NCBI GenBank assembly: GCA_035325905.1
Contig: DAOKYY010000128.1
Span: forward strand, 1 to 7,786
Origin: DYGX01 sp035325905
Lineage (GTDB): Bacteria > Chloroflexota > Anaerolineae > Aggregatilineales > Aggregatilineaceae
Direction: 5' to 3'
DNA: 7,786 bases
Positions within the stretch are counted from its first letter, which is position 1, and each line of letters starts with the position of its first letter. The position numbers and the translations under genes were made by a program. The notes under the pieces were generated by a model. It searched no databases. It was not told the DNA's origin and saw nothing but the letters and a program-made list of their open reading frames with translations. This document shows, one piece after another, positions 6,845-7,786 of this stretch.

Positions 6845-6850
6845 GAGGAG
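6845..6850 (+). promoter_or_regulatory. Ribosome binding site of the ZIP gene
   Basis: GAGGAG lies ten bases before the ATG at 6861. An out-of-frame ATG touches it at 6851 but opens a frame without recognisable domains. The site favours 6861 over the in-frame upstream ATG at 6744, which sits in the candidate -35 and would add 39 residues of non-membrane sequence unlike the family. Confidence 0.75.
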
Positions 6851-6860
6851 ATGTCTGCCT

Positions 6861-7676
6861 ATGCTGTCTTTCTTCCAGGACCTGCACCCGATCGTGCAGG
6901 CGCTGCTGGCGACCGGCTTCACCTGGGGCCTGACCGCGCTTGGCGCGGCATCCGTGTTCGTCACGCGCACCTTCGACCGGCGGCTGCTCGATTCGATGCT
7001 CGGCTTCGCGGCGGGGGTGATGACGGCGGCCAGCTTCTGGTCGCTGCTTGCCCCGGCGATCGACATGGCGGAGGACGTGTCGAGCCTGCCGGCGTTCGTC
7101 CCGGCAGTGACCGGCTTTCTGATGGGCGGCGTCTTCCTGCGCGGGCTGGACTTCGTCCTGCCGCACCTGCATGTCAGCACGCCCGAAGGCACACCGGAAG
7201 GGCTGCACACGACCTGGCGGCGCTCGGTGCTGCTGGTGCTGGCGATCACGCTGCACAACATCCCGGAAGGGCTGGCGATTGGCGTCGCGTTCGGCGCGGC
7301 GGCGGAAAACCTGTCTTCGACCACGGTCGCGAGCGCGGTGGCGCTGGCGATTGGCGTCGGCATCCAGAACTTCCCCGAAGGGCTGGCGGTCGCCATGCCC
7401 CTGCGCGGCGAGGGGATGTCACGCCGCAAAAGCTGGTGGTACGGCCAGCTTTCGGCGGTGGTCGAGCCGGTCGCGGCGGTGATCGGCGCGGCGGCGGTGC
7501 TGATCGCGCAGCCGATCCTGCCTTACGCGCTGGCCTTCGCCGCGGGCGCGATGATTTTCGTCGTGGTCGAAGAAGTCATCCCGGACTCGCAGTGCAACGG
7601 CAACGCGGACCGTGCGACGATGGGATCGATGCTCGGCTTCGCGGTGATGATGACGCTTGACGTGGCGCTGGGGTGA
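6861..7676 (+). CDS. ZIP family divalent metal transporter (GufA/ZupT-like)
   Basis: A 271-residue inner-membrane protein of the ZIP family, which moves zinc or other divalent metals into the cytoplasm. About eight hydrophobic helices are visible. The metal path residues stand out: H132, N133 and E136 in HNIPEG (helix 4), Q169, N170 and E173 in QNFPEG (helix 5), E202 in the next helix and E237-E238 in VVEEVIPDS. The helix-5 glutamine and the paired PEG motifs point to the GufA branch; BbZIP carries Q-D in the corresponding place where this protein has Q-N. The cytoplasmic loop before helix 4 (about 102-120) has three histidines (HLH, GLH). Length is normal for the family. It stands alone, with repeat copies on both sides. 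Metal specificity cannot be read from sequence. Confidence 0.93.
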   Translation: MLSFFQDLHPIVQALLATGFTWGLTALGAASVFVTRTFDRRLLDSMLGFAAGVMTAASFWSLLAPAIDMAEDVSSLPAFVPAVTGFLMGGVFLRGLDFVLPHLHVSTPEGTPEGLHTTWRRSVLLVLAITLHNIPEGLAIGVAFGAAAENLSSTTVASAVALAIGVGIQNFPEGLAVAMPLRGEGMSRRKSWWYGQLSAVVEPVAAVIGAAAVLIAQPILPYALAFAAGAMIFVVVEEVIPDSQCNGNADRATMGSMLGFAVMMTLDVALG

Positions 7677-7698
7677 AGCAGCGATTAGCGGTTAGCTA

Positions 7699-7765
7699 AG
7701 AAGCTGTTATGAACTTTCCAGACGGGACCACGAGAGAACCATCCAGCGTCCGGGGGGAGGGGCGG
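7699..7765 (+). repeat. 67-bp direct repeat, copy 2
   Basis: Second copy of the repeat at 6556-6622, in the same orientation, 22 bp after the ZIP stop codon. The element may continue beyond the window. The first 25 bases (7699-7723) are identical to copy 1, then five scattered substitutions follow. Confidence 0.88.
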
Positions 7766-7780
7766 AAGCTCGCGCCGCCC
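7760..7780 (+). repeat. Hairpin at the end of repeat copy 2
   Basis: GGGCGG (7760-7765) pairs perfectly with CCGCCC (7775-7780) across a 9-base loop. It occupies the same place relative to the repeat core as the hairpin of copy 1, although the outer arm sequences differ. Confidence 0.6.
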
Positions 7781-7786
7781 GTCATC

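Larger units (their letters stand above)
6558..6860. other. Gene-free region upstream of the ZIP transporter
   Basis: About 300 bp without a supported gene. In order it holds repeat copy 1 and its hairpin, a 5-bp hairpin (CCCGG 6661-6665 with CCGGG 6672-6676), a candidate promoter near 6744-6773, a GC-rich inverted repeat in the leader (GCCCGGC 6800-6806 with GCCGGGC 6823-6829) and the ribosome site of the ZIP gene. Open frames crossing it on the minus strand show no domain. Confidence 0.6.

Noticed and set aside
6564..7429. Two long minus-strand frames over the ZIP gene and its leader
   Set aside because: They are antisense to a ZIP gene with all metal-site residues and show no domain of their own.
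6556..7786. Composite transposon carrying the ZIP gene
   Set aside because: The repeats are short and direct, no transposase frame lies in the window, and no target-site duplication could be seen.

Overview
The window is GC-rich bacterial chromosome (about two thirds G+C by eye) with four well-supported protein genes, one degenerate gene remnant and a dispersed repeat. The combination fits a free-living Chloroflexota (Anaerolineae-like) bacterium: a membrane-anchored M28 peptidase with a multi-pass tail, a very large secreted beta-lactamase-fold hydrolase behind two extra domains, a NusG-like KOW fragment and GC-rich hairpin repeats. That lineage assignment is an inference from style and protein flavour, not from a phylogenetic marker.

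Layout. Positions 14-2440 (+) encode a membrane M28 zinc peptidase: an N-terminal anchor, an extracytoplasmic catalytic domain, eight membrane helices and a C-terminal extracytoplasmic domain. It converges on a LacI/GalR repressor gene at 2464-3513 (-), with a hairpin in the 23-bp gap. A 229-bp upstream region, AT-rich in its LacI-proximal part (3514-3742), holds a candidate LacI-gene promoter and a clear intrinsic terminator serving the next minus-strand gene. That gene, 3743-6211 (-), is a secreted S12-type serine hydrolase. Its SxxK, YxN and HxG-type motifs are intact, and two PsbP/DUF1795-like modules lie between the signal peptide and the catalytic domain.

Divergent from it, 6276-6557 (+) is an open frame whose centre is a recognisable NusG/RfaH C-terminal KOW domain without its NGN domain, most likely a gene remnant. 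It runs directly into copy 1 of a 67-bp direct repeat (6556-6622). A ZIP-family metal transporter follows at 6861-7676 (+), and copy 2 of the repeat (7699-7765, 62 of 67 bases identical) lies 23 bp after its stop. Both copies carry a hairpin at the same place with different arm sequences.

How the genes may work together. The M28 peptidase and the S12 hydrolase both act outside the cytoplasm, plausibly on peptides or cell-wall-derived substrates. The LacI-type regulator between them could control itself, a neighbour or a distant sugar locus; nothing in the sequence settles this. The ZIP transporter brings divalent metal into the cell and has no visible functional tie to the others. I see no phage, CRISPR, toxin-antitoxin or defence system. 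The best candidates for something undescribed are the repeat family around the ZIP gene and the orphan KOW fragment it abuts.
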